NCBI RefSeq assembly: GCF_900142785.1
Contig: NZ_FRCD01000008.1
Span: 154,506 to 218,505, forward strand
Source of the DNA: Chryseobacterium carnipullorum
GTDB lineage: Bacteria > Bacteroidota > Bacteroidia > Flavobacteriales > Weeksellaceae
Reading direction: 5' to 3'
DNA: 64,000 nt
Shown here: positions 16,948-28,370 of the stretch, piece after piece
How positions within the stretch are numbered: position 1 is the stretch's first letter
Layout: each line of letters begins with the position of its first letter
The notes under the pieces: generated by a model
Told to the model about the DNA's origin: nothing
The model's input: the letters and a program-made list of their open reading frames with translations, nothing else
Database searches by the model: none
Translations under genes and position numbers: made by a program

Positions 16948-19566
16948 TTAAATTTTGATAAACTTATGAGTCACAGTCTTGTCTTTGGTAAACAGTTTAA
17001 TAATATAGTTTCCTTTAGTTAATTCGCTAACGTTGATAGAACTTCCTGTTACACTTGCTGAGCTGATCATTCTTCCGTTGGCATCATAAATTTCCGCTTT
17101 GATCACCGTGTTTTTAGATTGAATATTCAAAATATTCTGTACAGGGTTAGGATAGATAGTGACCATGTCGTTTCCTTTGCTTACTTCTGATGTTGCCAGT
17201 ACATTCTTTACAGTCGTTGTGAACGTGTTGGTTACGATAGGATGATTGTAATCAAAATAAATTTTAGCGGTATTGCTGAAGCTGTCACCCATTGTCAGGG
17301 TCGCTTTTGTTTTAATTTTAAATGAAATATATCCGTCATTAGTAGCATCGTCAAAAGGCAACTGAATATTTTCAAAAATAAATTCGATTACATTAGAGTT
17401 GCTTATTCTTGTGGTATAACCATGACTTCCCGATAATGGAACTACAGAAGCAATATCAAATTTTGACAGGTCGATTTCATCTTTTACCACAATATTCTGG
17501 GCATTGGCCGTTCCTTTATTTTCAAATCGGATCAGGTAATGAACATAGTCTCCCACTTGCACCTGGGCGATGGATGTTCCTTCCAGACAGGTTTTATCAT
17601 TCGGATCAAAAGAATTGACAACGGTTTGATGGAGCACAAAATGATTATCAGCAGGAGTTTCATCAGTTGCTCCTGTGATTTGGGTGGTGTAATGCAGAAT
17701 TTCTCCGCCATTTAATGCTGGTATTTGTGTCGGAGTATTGAGTTTTAAACTAACGGTGATTTCCTTTTTTTCAAAAGGTAAAAGATTCGTGAAACTCCAG
17801 TTGAGAACGCCCGTTGAAAGGGAAGTGGGAACAGTGGTTGAGCTTAGATAATCTGTCAGCGCGTCATCGTAATTAAATACTAATGTTCCAGATTGGGCAG
17901 TTGTTCCTTTGTTTTTATAAACAATCTTGTAGAGAGAAGTGAATCCCGGTCTGGCATTGTTGATGGGAATGATGACAACTTCTAAATCATGATGGGTGCC
18001 GTTTGCACTCACGCAAAAGTTGTTAGTTAATGGACTCACCTGTGCCGGGAAATCCGCTGTTATACTGGCTGGAGAAATAGTAAAATAAGCAGGATTTTCA
18101 ACAACCGGAGTGATCATGTGTAGTCCTTCCAGAACAGAAATAGAATAATTTCCGGAGGCATCTGCTATATAGCTCCCGGAGTTAATTCCGTCTGTGATAT
18201 TAAATTGTTGGAATGCTTTATTTACATCATTGGTATCACAACCATTATTGTTGGAATCATACTTTGTATTTCCCTGAATTGTATACGTTGTTCCGCCTGG
18301 AGCGAATGAGCAATAACTGTTGACTTCCACATGATTTTGCCCCTGACTGATCAGCATATTGGAAAATTGCTGTACTTTATCTGTATCGCAGCATATATAT
18401 GCCAGATTTGGTGAGTACGTTGATGATCCCGCGTAAAAATTCAAATTTGGATTTCCATTTTTAACATTGATGTTTTTGATACCGGTTCCACTTACGGTGG
18501 CGCCTTCTAATTCTGTATTTTGGCTTAAATTTATGCTTGTTACTCCGTTTTCATTAAAATTGAAAGCTTTTAATCTTAGAACAGGAGAGACGTCAAGAGC
18601 GGTCAGTGCATTGCCACCGATGCTCATATTGATAATTTCCGGAGTTCCTGTAAAATCAAGGGACGTGATATTTGTTCCGCCTAAGCTTAATGAGGAAAGG
18701 TTCGGCTTGTTTTGAAGGGCAACGGATGTGATTAAAGGACAATTCAGTACCTGTAAACTTTCCAAATTATTTGTGTTCTGGATATTTAATGAACTCAATA
18801 AAGGATTGGCATCCACTACTAGATATTGCAACAGAGCCGCATTGCTTAGATTGAGGGAGGTCAGTTTTGTATTTTTAATATTGAAATGGATAAGCTGGTT
18901 TAAAGATCCTAATGTTAATGAGTTCAGATTAATCTTGTCAATGACAATTTTTTTAAGATTGACATTACTGGTAAGATTCAAACTTGTAACGGTGTTGGGA
19001 TAAATAGTGTTGTCACTGAGTTCAATTTCTTCAAGACCGGTAAGCGTTGAAATATTGACACTGGCTAAGTGGGCATTGTCTCTGATGGTTAATTTTTTTA
19101 AAGAAGAATTCTGTAAAAAATTCATGTTGGTCACATATCCTCCATTAAACGTAAGATTGAAATTTTCAAGCTGGGTACAGCCTTGAGTGTTTATTATATC
19201 TACTGCATTGTTAATCACACTTAGAGTTTTCAAGCCAGTCATATTGCTCACATTGATTTCATCGATGTAAATATTTCCCTGTATTGTAAGCATTTTTAGA
19301 TTAGCAAAATTTTGAATTCCGGTAAGGTCGTGAATCTGGGTTTGATTTAAGGTGATGCTCGAAATATTCAAAGCCTCACTGACTTGAATTTCACCATCAT
19401 TGTTGGTGTCAATAACACTCGTATTTCCATTGAGATCCTGCGCAAAATAATTCCATTGACTTGCTGAAACAAGTTTCGCTTTAAATTGTGGATCCGGGAA
19501 GTTAATAATCTGTGCACTGAGTGACAGATGTGCTAGAAAAAGTACAAAAAAGTAAAGTATATTCAT
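16948..19566 (-). CDS. T9SS-exported leucine-rich-repeat surface protein
   Basis: The 872 residues comprise a signal peptide (1-18), an internalin-like array of irregular leucine-rich repeats (about 20-400, with units such as INVSNMTGLKTLSV), a SdrD-B-like beta domain (about 430-510, TIQGNTKYDSNNNGCD), a DUF11-like domain starting at FDPNDKTCLEG, and a C-terminal type IX secretion signal (about 800-872, IYPNPVQNILNI to HKFIKI). Such proteins are exported through the type IX system and anchored or released at the cell surface. An adhesin-like role is inferred. A detached copy of its C-terminal signal lies upstream at 19774-19917. Confidence 0.9.
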   Translation of the reverse strand: MNILYFFVLFLAHLSLSAQIINFPDPQFKAKLVSASQWNYFAQDLNGNTSVIDTNNDGEIQVSEALNISSITLNQTQIHDLTGIQNFANLKMLTIQGNIYIDEINVSNMTGLKTLSVINNAVDIINTQGCTQLENFNLTFNGGYVTNMNFLQNSSLKKLTIRDNAHLASVNISTLTGLEEIELSDNTIYPNTVTSLNLTSNVNLKKIVIDKINLNSLTLGSLNQLIHFNIKNTKLTSLNLSNAALLQYLVVDANPLLSSLNIQNTNNLESLQVLNCPLITSVALQNKPNLSSLSLGGTNITSLDFTGTPEIINMSIGGNALTALDVSPVLRLKAFNFNENGVTSINLSQNTELEGATVSGTGIKNINVKNGNPNLNFYAGSSTYSPNLAYICCDTDKVQQFSNMLISQGQNHVEVNSYCSFAPGGTTYTIQGNTKYDSNNNGCDTNDVNKAFQQFNITDGINSGSYIADASGNYSISVLEGLHMITPVVENPAYFTISPASITADFPAQVSPLTNNFCVSANGTHHDLEVVIIPINNARPGFTSLYKIVYKNKGTTAQSGTLVFNYDDALTDYLSSTTVPTSLSTGVLNWSFTNLLPFEKKEITVSLKLNTPTQIPALNGGEILHYTTQITGATDETPADNHFVLHQTVVNSFDPNDKTCLEGTSIAQVQVGDYVHYLIRFENKGTANAQNIVVKDEIDLSKFDIASVVPLSGSHGYTTRISNSNVIEFIFENIQLPFDDATNDGYISFKIKTKATLTMGDSFSNTAKIYFDYNHPIVTNTFTTTVKNVLATSEVSKGNDMVTIYPNPVQNILNIQSKNTVIKAEIYDANGRMISSASVTGSSINVSELTKGNYIIKLFTKDKTVTHKFIKI

Positions 19567-19723
19567 GGTTTGGTGATTTGTTTTGTTAAATGTACAAATA
19601 AAATATTATTATGTGATATATTTTATTTTTATAATATAAAGCGTTGATTATTCATGTTTAGTTAAAAATATTACTGTTATTTGATTTAATTAAAAATATT
19701 ATTTCTATCATTAAGAACAAAAA

Positions 19724-19750
19724 AAGACTGCCCTGGAAAGAAGCAGTCTT
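19724..19750 (-). terminator. Terminator behind the T9SS signal fragment
   Basis: AAGACTGC (19724-19731) and GCAGTCTT (19743-19750) form an 8-bp stem. On the minus strand it is followed by a T run. It lies about 25 bases past the stop codon of the T9SS fragment, as if that fragment were the end of a once complete gene. Confidence 0.7.
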
Positions 19751-19773
19751 AAATTTCAACAAGTTTGTTTCAA

Positions 19774-19917
19774 TTAATTTTTAATCAATTTCTGACTTAC
19801 AGCTTTATTTTTTGTGAATAATTTAATAATATAATGACCTTTTATAAGTTCAGAAACGTTGATGGAATTTCCACTTACAGCCTTTGAGTTGATAATTCTT
19901 CCATTGACATTAAAAAT
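19774..19917 (-). pseudogene. Detached T9SS type A sorting-domain fragment
   Basis: The minus strand encodes about 47 residues that match the end of the 872-residue leucine-rich-repeat protein (16948-19566) closely. Examples are NGRIINSKAVSGNSINVSEL against NGRMISSASVTGSSINVSEL, and YIIKLFTKNKA against YIIKLFTKDKT, with a TAA at 19774-19776. Upstream the frame runs into the ligA terminator, with no start codon or passenger domain. It is probably the remnant of a second surface-protein gene. Together with the terminators at 19724 and 19918 it accounts for most of the 19567-19967 gap. Confidence 0.75.
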
Positions 19918-19946
19918 AAACCATTGGAATCTAATCCCAATGGTTT
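19913..19946 (-). terminator. ligA terminator
   Basis: AAACCATTGG (19918-19927) and CCAATGGTTT (19937-19946) form a perfect 10-bp stem. On the minus strand it is followed by the T-rich TTTATTTTTA. It lies about 20 bases after the ligA stop codon. Confidence 0.82.
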
Positions 19947-19967
19947 AATTATAATTTGTTAAAGAGA

Positions 19968-21980
<2,013 letters not shown>

Positions 21981-22186
21981 CTATCTTTTGAGCAAAAATA
22001 GCTAAACTAATTTCATTAAAAAATACCGCAATTAAATATTATAGAAAGATTAAAAACACGTAATATCACATAAGTTACTGATTGAATATAATTTAAAATA
22101 CTTGTTTAAACTAATTTAACATATTGTTATGATTTAATTGAAAATTTGTTAAAACTCCCTTAAACACTCAGCCCGGAAAGTCAAAA

Positions 22187-22194
22187 TACCTTTG
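22187..22194 (+). promoter_or_regulatory. Probable -7 box of the TonB-receptor gene
   Basis: TACCTTTG matches the Bacteroidota -7 consensus TAnnTTTG. I see no TTG at the expected -33 distance, so recognition may need an activator. A start near 22200 would give a leader of about 100 bases, which contains the inverted repeat noted at 22212-22261. Confidence 0.5.
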
Positions 22195-22211
22195 CACATC
22201 TGATTTGAAGA

Positions 22212-22261
22212 AACCTGTATCATTCTAAAATGATATGATAAAAATAAAAATTATACAGGTT
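22212..22261 (+). promoter_or_regulatory. Structured 5' leader of the TonB-receptor gene
   Basis: The outer arms AACCTGTA (22212-22219) and ATACAGGTT (22253-22261) pair, and a perfect inner hairpin ATCATT-CTAA-AATGAT (22219-22234) lies between them. The start codon is 43 bases downstream. This could be an RNA control element or an operator for a regulator. There is no T-rich terminator arm. Confidence 0.4.
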
Positions 22262-22303
22262 CCTGAAGATCATAAAAATTAAATAAAAAGATTTTCGGAA
22301 GAG

Positions 22304-25300
22304 ATGAGAAAAGTAAAGATTGTACTAGGATTATTGTTTTTGGGATTTGGAACACTGGCTTATGCGCAGACTACGCAGGCATCTATTGTGGGAAAAGTAA
22401 CCGGACTGGGCAGTACCGCTCAGGAAAAAGTGAAAGTAACGATCGTGAACGAGTCTACAGGGTTCAGGACGGAAACAGAAACCAATTCGAAAGGAGAATA
22501 TATTTTTAAAGAAATTCCTCTTGGCGGTCCGTATACGGTCATCGTGAATGAGGATAAAAAAGAAGGATATAATGTCAACTTCGGAGATCAGGTTACCGTA
22601 AATATGAGCTTGGGTGGTGGCGAAAAGCAGATTGAAGAAGTAGTAATCACCGGAAACCTTAAAAACAAAATCGGAAACCTTGGAGCAGCCACTGCCATCT
22701 CTGCCAAGAATATCAGCATGCTTCCGGTGAATGGAAGAAATTTCACCAATCTTACTGAATTATCTCCATTAAGCGGAAAAGGCGGAAACCTTTCCGGACA
22801 ACTGGGATCTTCAACCAACTTTACCATCGATGGGATGACGGCCAAAAATCCAACTTCTGCCGGATCTACAACAAGCCGGAGCGGCGCACCGTTTTCTATC
22901 TCGATAGAAGCAGTCCGTGAATTTAAAATAACAACCAACCAGTACGATGTAACACTGGGAAGAAGTGGAGGGGGAACAGTAAGTGCCGTTACCAAATCCG
23001 GAACAAATAAATTTTCAGGAAGTGCCTGGGAATATTTAAGAACCAACTGGCTTTCCAGTCCATATGATATCAGAGGAAACAAAAGAGAAAATGATTTCTC
23101 CACTTCCCAGTTTGGATTTTCATTAGGTGGACCCATTATTAAAAATAAATTACACTTCTTTGTGGCATGGGACCATCAGCTGGACTCAAGACCTTTGCAG
23201 ATTGCAGATATCAAATCTGTGGATGATGAGAAAAGACTGAATACAACCACGCAGACGCTGAATCAGTTTCTTGATATTGCCAGAAAAAAATACGGGGTCG
23301 GAAATACGCCACAATTCGGAAGTTTTGATAAAGTAAGAAATTCAGATGCCGGATTTTTACGTCTGGACTGGCAGATCAGTCCTAAGCATTTATTGACCTT
23401 AAGAAATAATTTTACCTACGATCTGAATAAAAACGGATTGGCAGATAATACCGCGATCAATTTCTTTGAGTCTTACGGGAATGATAAAAATATCGACAAC
23501 AGTTTACTCTTAACCTTAAGATCAAACTTAAAGCCCAACCTTACGAACGAGTTAAAGGCTCAATATCTCTACACTTTCCAGAAGAGTTATCAGAATGATG
23601 AATTAGGAAGGCCTGTTCCAAGAGCCATTGTAGAAAATATTGTAACCCCTGGATTGGGAGCTACCAATATTCAGATCGGGGGACACCGTTTCGGGCAGGA
23701 AAGTTTTAGGAATAATGTGATCCAGATTGTAGATAACTTATACTACAATACGGATAAGGTAAAATATACTTTCGGTGCAGACCTGATGTATACCCATGCG
23801 AAATCAATATATGGAAGTGAGGTGAACGGAAGATTTCAGTTCAGGGAAGATCCAACATTAGGATTGGGTAATCTGTATAATTTTGATAACCTTATCGCAT
23901 ACAGGTTTTACAGAGAAGTACCTTTAATGGAAGACCCGTCTGTAAGATCCAATATATGGAATATTGGTCTTTACGGGCAGTTTCAGACGAAGATCGGGGA
24001 GGGTCTTGATTTAATGGGAGGTTTAAGATTTGACTATGGAGGATATCCGAAAGCTGAGTTTAACCAAAAACTGTATGATCAGATGGGCATAAGAACAGAT
24101 AATAAAATAAAATCTTTTGTGATCCAGCCAAGATTCCAGTTCGAATGGAACTTCAACGAGCAGAATAAAGACTTCCTGAAATTCGGAGCGGGAATCTTCT
24201 CTTCCGATATCAATAATTATATGGTAATCAACAATCTTGTGTTTGACGGAAAACATCTGGCAACAGTAGATGTAGATCCTGCTACAGCAGGTCTTACACC
24301 GGATTTCTATAGATACAGAAATGATTACAGTTCTGTTCCTTCACTGGCGCAGTATCAGATTCCTACGATCAACTACACCGGGGAAGATGCAAAGATTCCT
24401 ATCGTTTATAAAGCGAATATTTCCTACACCCATTTCTTTAACGAAAGATTCAGAGCAGGAATTGCAGGATATATGGCTTTGGGAAGAAATAATTACTTCT
24501 ATTATGATCGAAATATGGTGTCTGATCCTTATTTCACGCTGGCTAATGAAGGCGGAAGAGGAGTGTATGTTCCAGCGGCATCGATCAACGGAACGAAAAT
24601 AGACTGGAAAAACGGAAGAATCAATAATAACTTTGGAAGAGTGCTTGAGCTTGTAAGTGATGGAAAAGTGAACCAGTACTCATTTGTAGTGGATACCAGC
24701 TACCGTTACTGGAAAGATGGAGAGATCACGGCAAGTTATACCTGGTCGGATATCAAAGACAATACCTCATACAACGGAAATGTAGCGAATTCAGCAACAT
24801 TGTCCACGATGGTTCAGGGAGATCCGAGAGATTTGAGAATGACCTATTCTGATAATCAGTTCAGAAATAAGATTGTAGTGTACGGTAATTCACCTACCAT
24901 CGCAGGATTTACTTTGGGAGTAAGGTATTCAGGAATCGGAGGAACCCGTTTCTCGGTAACAGCAGGTGGAAATGTTAACGGAGATTTCGTAGACACGAAT
25001 GATCTTGCTTACATCTTCCCGGAAATCATTACCCAGCCGCTTCTCAATGATCCTGAAGTAGGGCAGGCCCTGAAAGATTATGTAGAGAAATACAACAATG
25101 CCATAGCAGAACGTAACGGTGGTAAAAACGGATTCTTCGGAGTATGGGATGTTCGTGTTGCCAAGAAAATCAAGTTTGAAAAAATCGGCGCCTTTGAAAT
25201 TTCTGTAGATATTTTCAACCTGGCGAATCTTCTTAACAAAGAATGGGGTGTTAATAAGTCCTACGGAAATATGGCACTTTACAGAGCACCAAAATTCAAC

Positions 25301-25402
25301 CAGGCTACCAGACAGTTTGAATACGTTAAAAATACCAGCGGTTTAGCCCCTCTTTCAGGAAATCCTTACCAGATTCAGATCGGTGCCAAATATAGCTTTT
25401 AA
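22304..25402 (+). CDS. TonB-dependent outer-membrane receptor, Oar-like
   Basis: The 1032 residues comprise a signal peptide (1-22), a carboxypeptidase-regulatory-like beta sandwich (about 25-105), a plug domain (about 115-250, EVVITGNLKNKIGNLGAATA) and a long beta-barrel ending in the outer-membrane signature YQIQIGAKYSF. The arrangement resembles Oar-type receptors of Bacteroidota and Myxococcota rather than SusC, and no SusD partner follows. Such receptors use TonB energy to import ligands or to export protease-related substrates. A glycerophosphodiesterase gene follows 62 bases downstream on the same strand, so an organophosphate-related function is possible but unproven. Confidence 0.9.
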   Translation: MRKVKIVLGLLFLGFGTLAYAQTTQASIVGKVTGLGSTAQEKVKVTIVNESTGFRTETETNSKGEYIFKEIPLGGPYTVIVNEDKKEGYNVNFGDQVTVNMSLGGGEKQIEEVVITGNLKNKIGNLGAATAISAKNISMLPVNGRNFTNLTELSPLSGKGGNLSGQLGSSTNFTIDGMTAKNPTSAGSTTSRSGAPFSISIEAVREFKITTNQYDVTLGRSGGGTVSAVTKSGTNKFSGSAWEYLRTNWLSSPYDIRGNKRENDFSTSQFGFSLGGPIIKNKLHFFVAWDHQLDSRPLQIADIKSVDDEKRLNTTTQTLNQFLDIARKKYGVGNTPQFGSFDKVRNSDAGFLRLDWQISPKHLLTLRNNFTYDLNKNGLADNTAINFFESYGNDKNIDNSLLLTLRSNLKPNLTNELKAQYLYTFQKSYQNDELGRPVPRAIVENIVTPGLGATNIQIGGHRFGQESFRNNVIQIVDNLYYNTDKVKYTFGADLMYTHAKSIYGSEVNGRFQFREDPTLGLGNLYNFDNLIAYRFYREVPLMEDPSVRSNIWNIGLYGQFQTKIGEGLDLMGGLRFDYGGYPKAEFNQKLYDQMGIRTDNKIKSFVIQPRFQFEWNFNEQNKDFLKFGAGIFSSDINNYMVINNLVFDGKHLATVDVDPATAGLTPDFYRYRNDYSSVPSLAQYQIPTINYTGEDAKIPIVYKANISYTHFFNERFRAGIAGYMALGRNNYFYYDRNMVSDPYFTLANEGGRGVYVPAASINGTKIDWKNGRINNNFGRVLELVSDGKVNQYSFVVDTSYRYWKDGEITASYTWSDIKDNTSYNGNVANSATLSTMVQGDPRDLRMTYSDNQFRNKIVVYGNSPTIAGFTLGVRYSGIGGTRFSVTAGGNVNGDFVDTNDLAYIFPEIITQPLLNDPEVGQALKDYVEKYNNAIAERNGGKNGFFGVWDVRVAKKIKFEKIGAFEISVDIFNLANLLNKEWGVNKSYGNMALYRAPKFNQATRQFEYVKNTSGLAPLSGNPYQIQIGAKYSF

Positions 25403-25464
25403 CATTTAAACACTACCTTTATCAAACGTTTTTAAGATTTTTATTTAATTATCTCAATTGTATT

Positions 25465-26211
25465 ATGAAAAATTTTATCTTAGGGTTAGCAGTTTTAAGT
25501 ACAGTCCTAATGAAGGCACAAACCCAGATTATCGCACACAGAGGCTATTTCCAGGCACAACCGCCTACCACGGAAAATTCTATTCAATCTTTAGAAAATG
25601 CCCAGAAATTAAAAATATACGGATCCGAATTCGATGTGAGAATGACCAAAGACGGCGTTCTTGTGATCAATCATGATGAGCATCACGGTGACATGGAGAT
25701 TTCTGAAACTTCTTTCAAAGAATTGGAAGCACTGAAGCTGTCGAACGGCGAAAAATTTCCTACACTGAAGGACTACCTGAAGCAGGGAAAAAAAGATCCC
25801 GCTTTAAAGCTGATCGTGGAGATCAAACCTGCCAAAACGCCGGAAATAGAAAACGAAATCACCCGGAAAACCCTTACAATGATTAAGGACATGAAGCTGG
25901 AAGGTCAGAGTGAATATATTTCTTTCAGTCTAAACATCTGTAAAGAGATCAAAAAACTGGAACCGAAATTCAAAGTGCAGTATCTGAACGGAGAATTATC
26001 TCCTGAGCAGATCAAGAAAGAAGGCCTTGACGGGATGGACTACCATTACAGCGTTTTTCAGAAAAACCCTACATGGATCTCAGAAGGTAAGGCTTTAGGT
26101 CTTATCACGAATGCGTGGACAGTGAATGATCCTGCAGTATACGACCAGTTAAAAAATCAGGGGATCGGTTTTGTGACCACCAATATTCCTGATCAGTTAA
26201 AAAATAAATAA
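25465..26211 (+). CDS. Exported glycerophosphodiester phosphodiesterase
   Basis: This enzyme hydrolyses deacylated phospholipids to glycerol-3-phosphate and an alcohol. The catalytic motifs are visible: AHRGYFQAQPPTTENSI (the HR...E signature), GSEFDVRMTKDGVLVINHDE (the ExD and catalytic His region) and KLIVEIKP. The N-terminus (MKNFILGLAVLSTVLMKAQ) is a signal peptide, so it acts in the periplasm. The length of 248 aa is normal for GDPD. It probably shares a transcript with the upstream TonB receptor and ends at the terminator at 26238-26264. Confidence 0.92.
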   Translation: MKNFILGLAVLSTVLMKAQTQIIAHRGYFQAQPPTTENSIQSLENAQKLKIYGSEFDVRMTKDGVLVINHDEHHGDMEISETSFKELEALKLSNGEKFPTLKDYLKQGKKDPALKLIVEIKPAKTPEIENEITRKTLTMIKDMKLEGQSEYISFSLNICKEIKKLEPKFKVQYLNGELSPEQIKKEGLDGMDYHYSVFQKNPTWISEGKALGLITNAWTVNDPAVYDQLKNQGIGFVTTNIPDQLKNK

Positions 26212-26237
26212 TATTTTTTTATTACTCAAAATTAACG

Positions 26238-26264
26238 ACCTGTCTCTTGGAGGCAGGTTTTTTT
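26238..26264 (+). terminator. Terminator of the glycerophosphodiesterase gene
   Basis: CCTGTCTC and GAGGCAGG pair with one wobble around a TTG loop and are followed by TTTTTTT. It lies 28 bases after the stop codon. Confidence 0.82.
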
Positions 26265-26267
26265 ATA

Positions 26268-26322
26268 AACCACCCGTCAAAAAATCTTTGCATTTTCGCC
26301 ACCCCTCTGCGGGAGGGGAATT
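26268..26322 (-). repeat. Dispersed CCCCTCC-hairpin element, copy 2
   Basis: Read on the minus strand this is AATTCCCCTCCCGCAGAGGG followed by GTGGCGAAAATGCAAAGATT and TTTTGACGGGTGGTT. It has the same order of parts as the copies at 11101 and 60252. It lies directly after the terminator and before the promoter of the dehydrogenase gene. Confidence 0.7.
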
Positions 26323-26471
26323 ACTGTTTGTTAATACAAGAACTTTCAGTTTAGAAATATCAAATTTTAAAATAAAGCAGATTAATAAAATTTTGCTCCT
26401 TTTGAGGTTAAAAAAATTGAGCTAGGTGCTATTAACTATTAAAATTCTATTAAATCCATATTCTCTGGGGC

Positions 26472-26498
26472 TTGTCAAAATGTTCTTTCGTAAATTTG
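26472..26498 (+). promoter_or_regulatory. Promoter of the short-chain dehydrogenase gene
   Basis: TTG (26472-26474) and TAAATTTG (26491-26498) are separated by 16 bases, matching the Bacteroidota -33/-7 pattern. Transcription would start around 26505, just before the ATG at 26519. This argues against the upstream in-frame start at 26426. Confidence 0.65.
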
Positions 26499-26518
26499 TC
26501 CTAAGAAACAATATTATT

Positions 26519-27232
26519 ATGAACATCAACGGAAAAAATGCCATCGTAACAGGTGGTGGAAGAGGACTTGGGAAAGCGGTTGCATTAGCTTTGGCTAATG
26601 AAGGCGTACATGTTGCGGTTACCGGTAGAAATGAAGAGAACCTTAAAAATACAGTGGAAGAAATCAAAGCGCTTGGAGTAAATTCTGCCTATGCGGTTTT
26701 CAGTATTGATAACGAATCTGAAGTAAAAACGGGGATTGAGTCCCTTGCAAAACAACTTGGTGGGGTTGATATTTTAGTGAATAATGCAGGGATCGGAGAC
26801 TTTGGAAGCATCGAAGACATGCCTTCTGAAACCTGGGAACAGGTCATTAAAACGAATTTATTTGGAGTCTACTATGCGGCTAAAGCGGTTCATCCGTTTA
26901 TGAAAGAAAATGGGGAAGGTGATATTGTCAATGTAGCTTCTACTGCAGGTTTAAAAGGGGGGCCTAATATGTCTGCGTATGCGGCTTCAAAAGCGGCAGT
27001 CGTTTCTCTGTCTCAGTCCATGATGGCAGAATGGAGAAAACAGAATATCCGTGTGATCACCCTGACACCAAGTACCATTGCTTCCGATATGAGTATTCAG
27101 GGAGGACTTACAGATGGAAATCCGGATAAAGTTCTTCAGCCGGAAGACTTTGCAGAATGGGTAAGAGATATTCTGAAAATGAACAGAAGAGCGTTGATTG
27201 CCAATGCTTCTATTTTCTCTACAAATCCTTAA
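26519..27232 (+). CDS. Short-chain dehydrogenase/reductase (3-oxoacyl-ACP reductase type)
   Basis: A classical SDR of 237 residues. It has the NAD(P)-binding motif TGGGRGLG near the N-terminus, the structural NNAG motif (VNNAGIGDFG), the catalytic serine region VNVASTAG, and the catalytic YxxxK as YAASK. It resembles FabG-like reductases, but a stand-alone gene of this kind may reduce other oxo substrates. The ATG at 26519 is chosen because a promoter ends about 20 bases upstream and the MNINGKNAIVTGGG start is canonical. It is monocistronic, with a terminator at 27303. Confidence 0.9.
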   Translation: MNINGKNAIVTGGGRGLGKAVALALANEGVHVAVTGRNEENLKNTVEEIKALGVNSAYAVFSIDNESEVKTGIESLAKQLGGVDILVNNAGIGDFGSIEDMPSETWEQVIKTNLFGVYYAAKAVHPFMKENGEGDIVNVASTAGLKGGPNMSAYAASKAAVVSLSQSMMAEWRKQNIRVITLTPSTIASDMSIQGGLTDGNPDKVLQPEDFAEWVRDILKMNRRALIANASIFSTNP

Positions 27233-27302
27233 GAACAATTGATTGGTAGTGGTTGCAGATCATACGAAGTGAAGTAATCATGCAATAAAAATATTCAATA
27301 GA

Positions 27303-27327
27303 AGCGGGCTTTTGCTCGCTTTTTTTA
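27303..27327 (+). terminator. Terminator after the dehydrogenase gene
   Basis: AGCGGGC and GCTCGCT pair with one wobble around TTTT, followed by a T run. The remaining 27328-27515 stretch carries only a second hairpin (27475-27499) and the prmA promoter. Confidence 0.75.
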
Positions 27328-27474
27328 ATTGATACCAGTGGTCATATGTAAAAATTACTTTTATTTTTCCAGCCTCTGCTGAGCGAAGTACCTTCGATCT
27401 TAAAAATCAATCGATAAATTCAAAAACTTAGCGTCAAAGACATTAAAATAAAAATAAAATCAAGAAAAAAATAG

Positions 27475-27499
27475 AACGGATAACGGTTCCGTTTTTTTT
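27475..27499 (+). terminator. Second hairpin with T run before prmA
   Basis: AACGGA (27475-27480) and TCCGTT (27488-27493) form a stem followed by eight T. It sits just upstream of the prmA -7 box and may insulate that promoter. Confidence 0.6.
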
Positions 27500-27515
27500 A
27501 CCGTAATAACATTCT

Positions 27516-27523
27516 TATTTTTG
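27516..27523 (+). promoter_or_regulatory. -7 box of prmA
   Basis: TATTTTTG matches TAnnTTTG and lies 20 bases before the prmA ATG, so the leader would be very short. Confidence 0.5.
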
Positions 27524-27542
27524 CAGTAAATTACTTACGCAC

Positions 27543-28370
27543 ATGCAAAATTATTTAGAATTCAATTTCAAGATTTCTCCATTACAGCCATGGAATGAGA
27601 TATTAATGGCAGAGCTTATCGAAATAGGTTTTGACAGCTTTACAGAAGAGATCGACGGAATTTTAGGATATATTCAGAAAGAACTGTTTAAGGAAGAGGA
27701 TCTTAAGACCCTTCCGCTTTTTGAAAACGAAAATGTGGAAATCACCTATTCTTTTGAAGAAATGCCCAACATCAACTGGAATGAGGAATGGGAAAAGAAC
27801 TTTTCACCCATCAATATCGATGATAAAGTAATGATCAGGGCAGAATTCCATGAATCTGTACCTGGAATGCATGAAATCATCATCCAGCCTAAAATGTCTT
27901 TCGGAACAGGCCATCACCCTACGACCCATCTGATGATCCAGCAGATGATGGATATTGATTTTAACGGTAAGAAGGTACTTGATATGGGATGCGGAACTTC
28001 TGTACTGGCGATCTACGCAAAGCAGCAGGGAGCCGGAGAGGTAAAAGCAATTGATATCGATGAATGGTCTGTGGAAAATTCAAAAGAAAATGCTGCAAGA
28101 AATGGTGTGGAATTGGATATTGAACTGGGAACTGCAGAAAACTTAGGAAAAGAGAATTTTGACATTATTCTGGCGAATATCAATAGAAATATCCTGATCT
28201 CTGATATTCCTACCTATGTTTCTGTCATGAATGAAGGTGGCAAATTGCTTCTTTCCGGATTATGTTTCTTTGATGTAGATGATATTCTTGAAGTATGCAA
28301 AGAAAGCGGACTTGAACTGAAAAAGAAACTTCAGCGTGAAGAATGGGTAAGTTTGTTACTTGAAAAATAA
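27543..28370 (+). CDS. prmA: Ribosomal protein L11 methyltransferase PrmA
   Basis: PrmA trimethylates ribosomal protein L11 with S-adenosylmethionine. The 275-residue protein shows the N-terminal substrate-recognition domain, then the conserved FGTGHHPTTHLMIQ segment, the SAM-binding motif VLDMGCGTSVLAI, the acidic loop AIDIDEWSVENSKEN, and the ILANINRNIL motif typical of PrmA. Its TAA overlaps the ATG of the next gene (TAATG), so the exported SH3-like protein downstream is translationally coupled. Confidence 0.95.
   Translation: MQNYLEFNFKISPLQPWNEILMAELIEIGFDSFTEEIDGILGYIQKELFKEEDLKTLPLFENENVEITYSFEEMPNINWNEEWEKNFSPINIDDKVMIRAEFHESVPGMHEIIIQPKMSFGTGHHPTTHLMIQQMMDIDFNGKKVLDMGCGTSVLAIYAKQQGAGEVKAIDIDEWSVENSKENAARNGVELDIELGTAENLGKENFDIILANINRNILISDIPTYVSVMNEGGKLLLSGLCFFDVDDILEVCKESGLELKKKLQREEWVSLLLEK

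Noticed and set aside
26426..26518. Upstream start for the short-chain dehydrogenase
   Set aside because: The added residues would span the TTG-N16-TAAATTTG promoter and do not belong to the SDR fold; ATG 26519 gives the canonical N-terminus.
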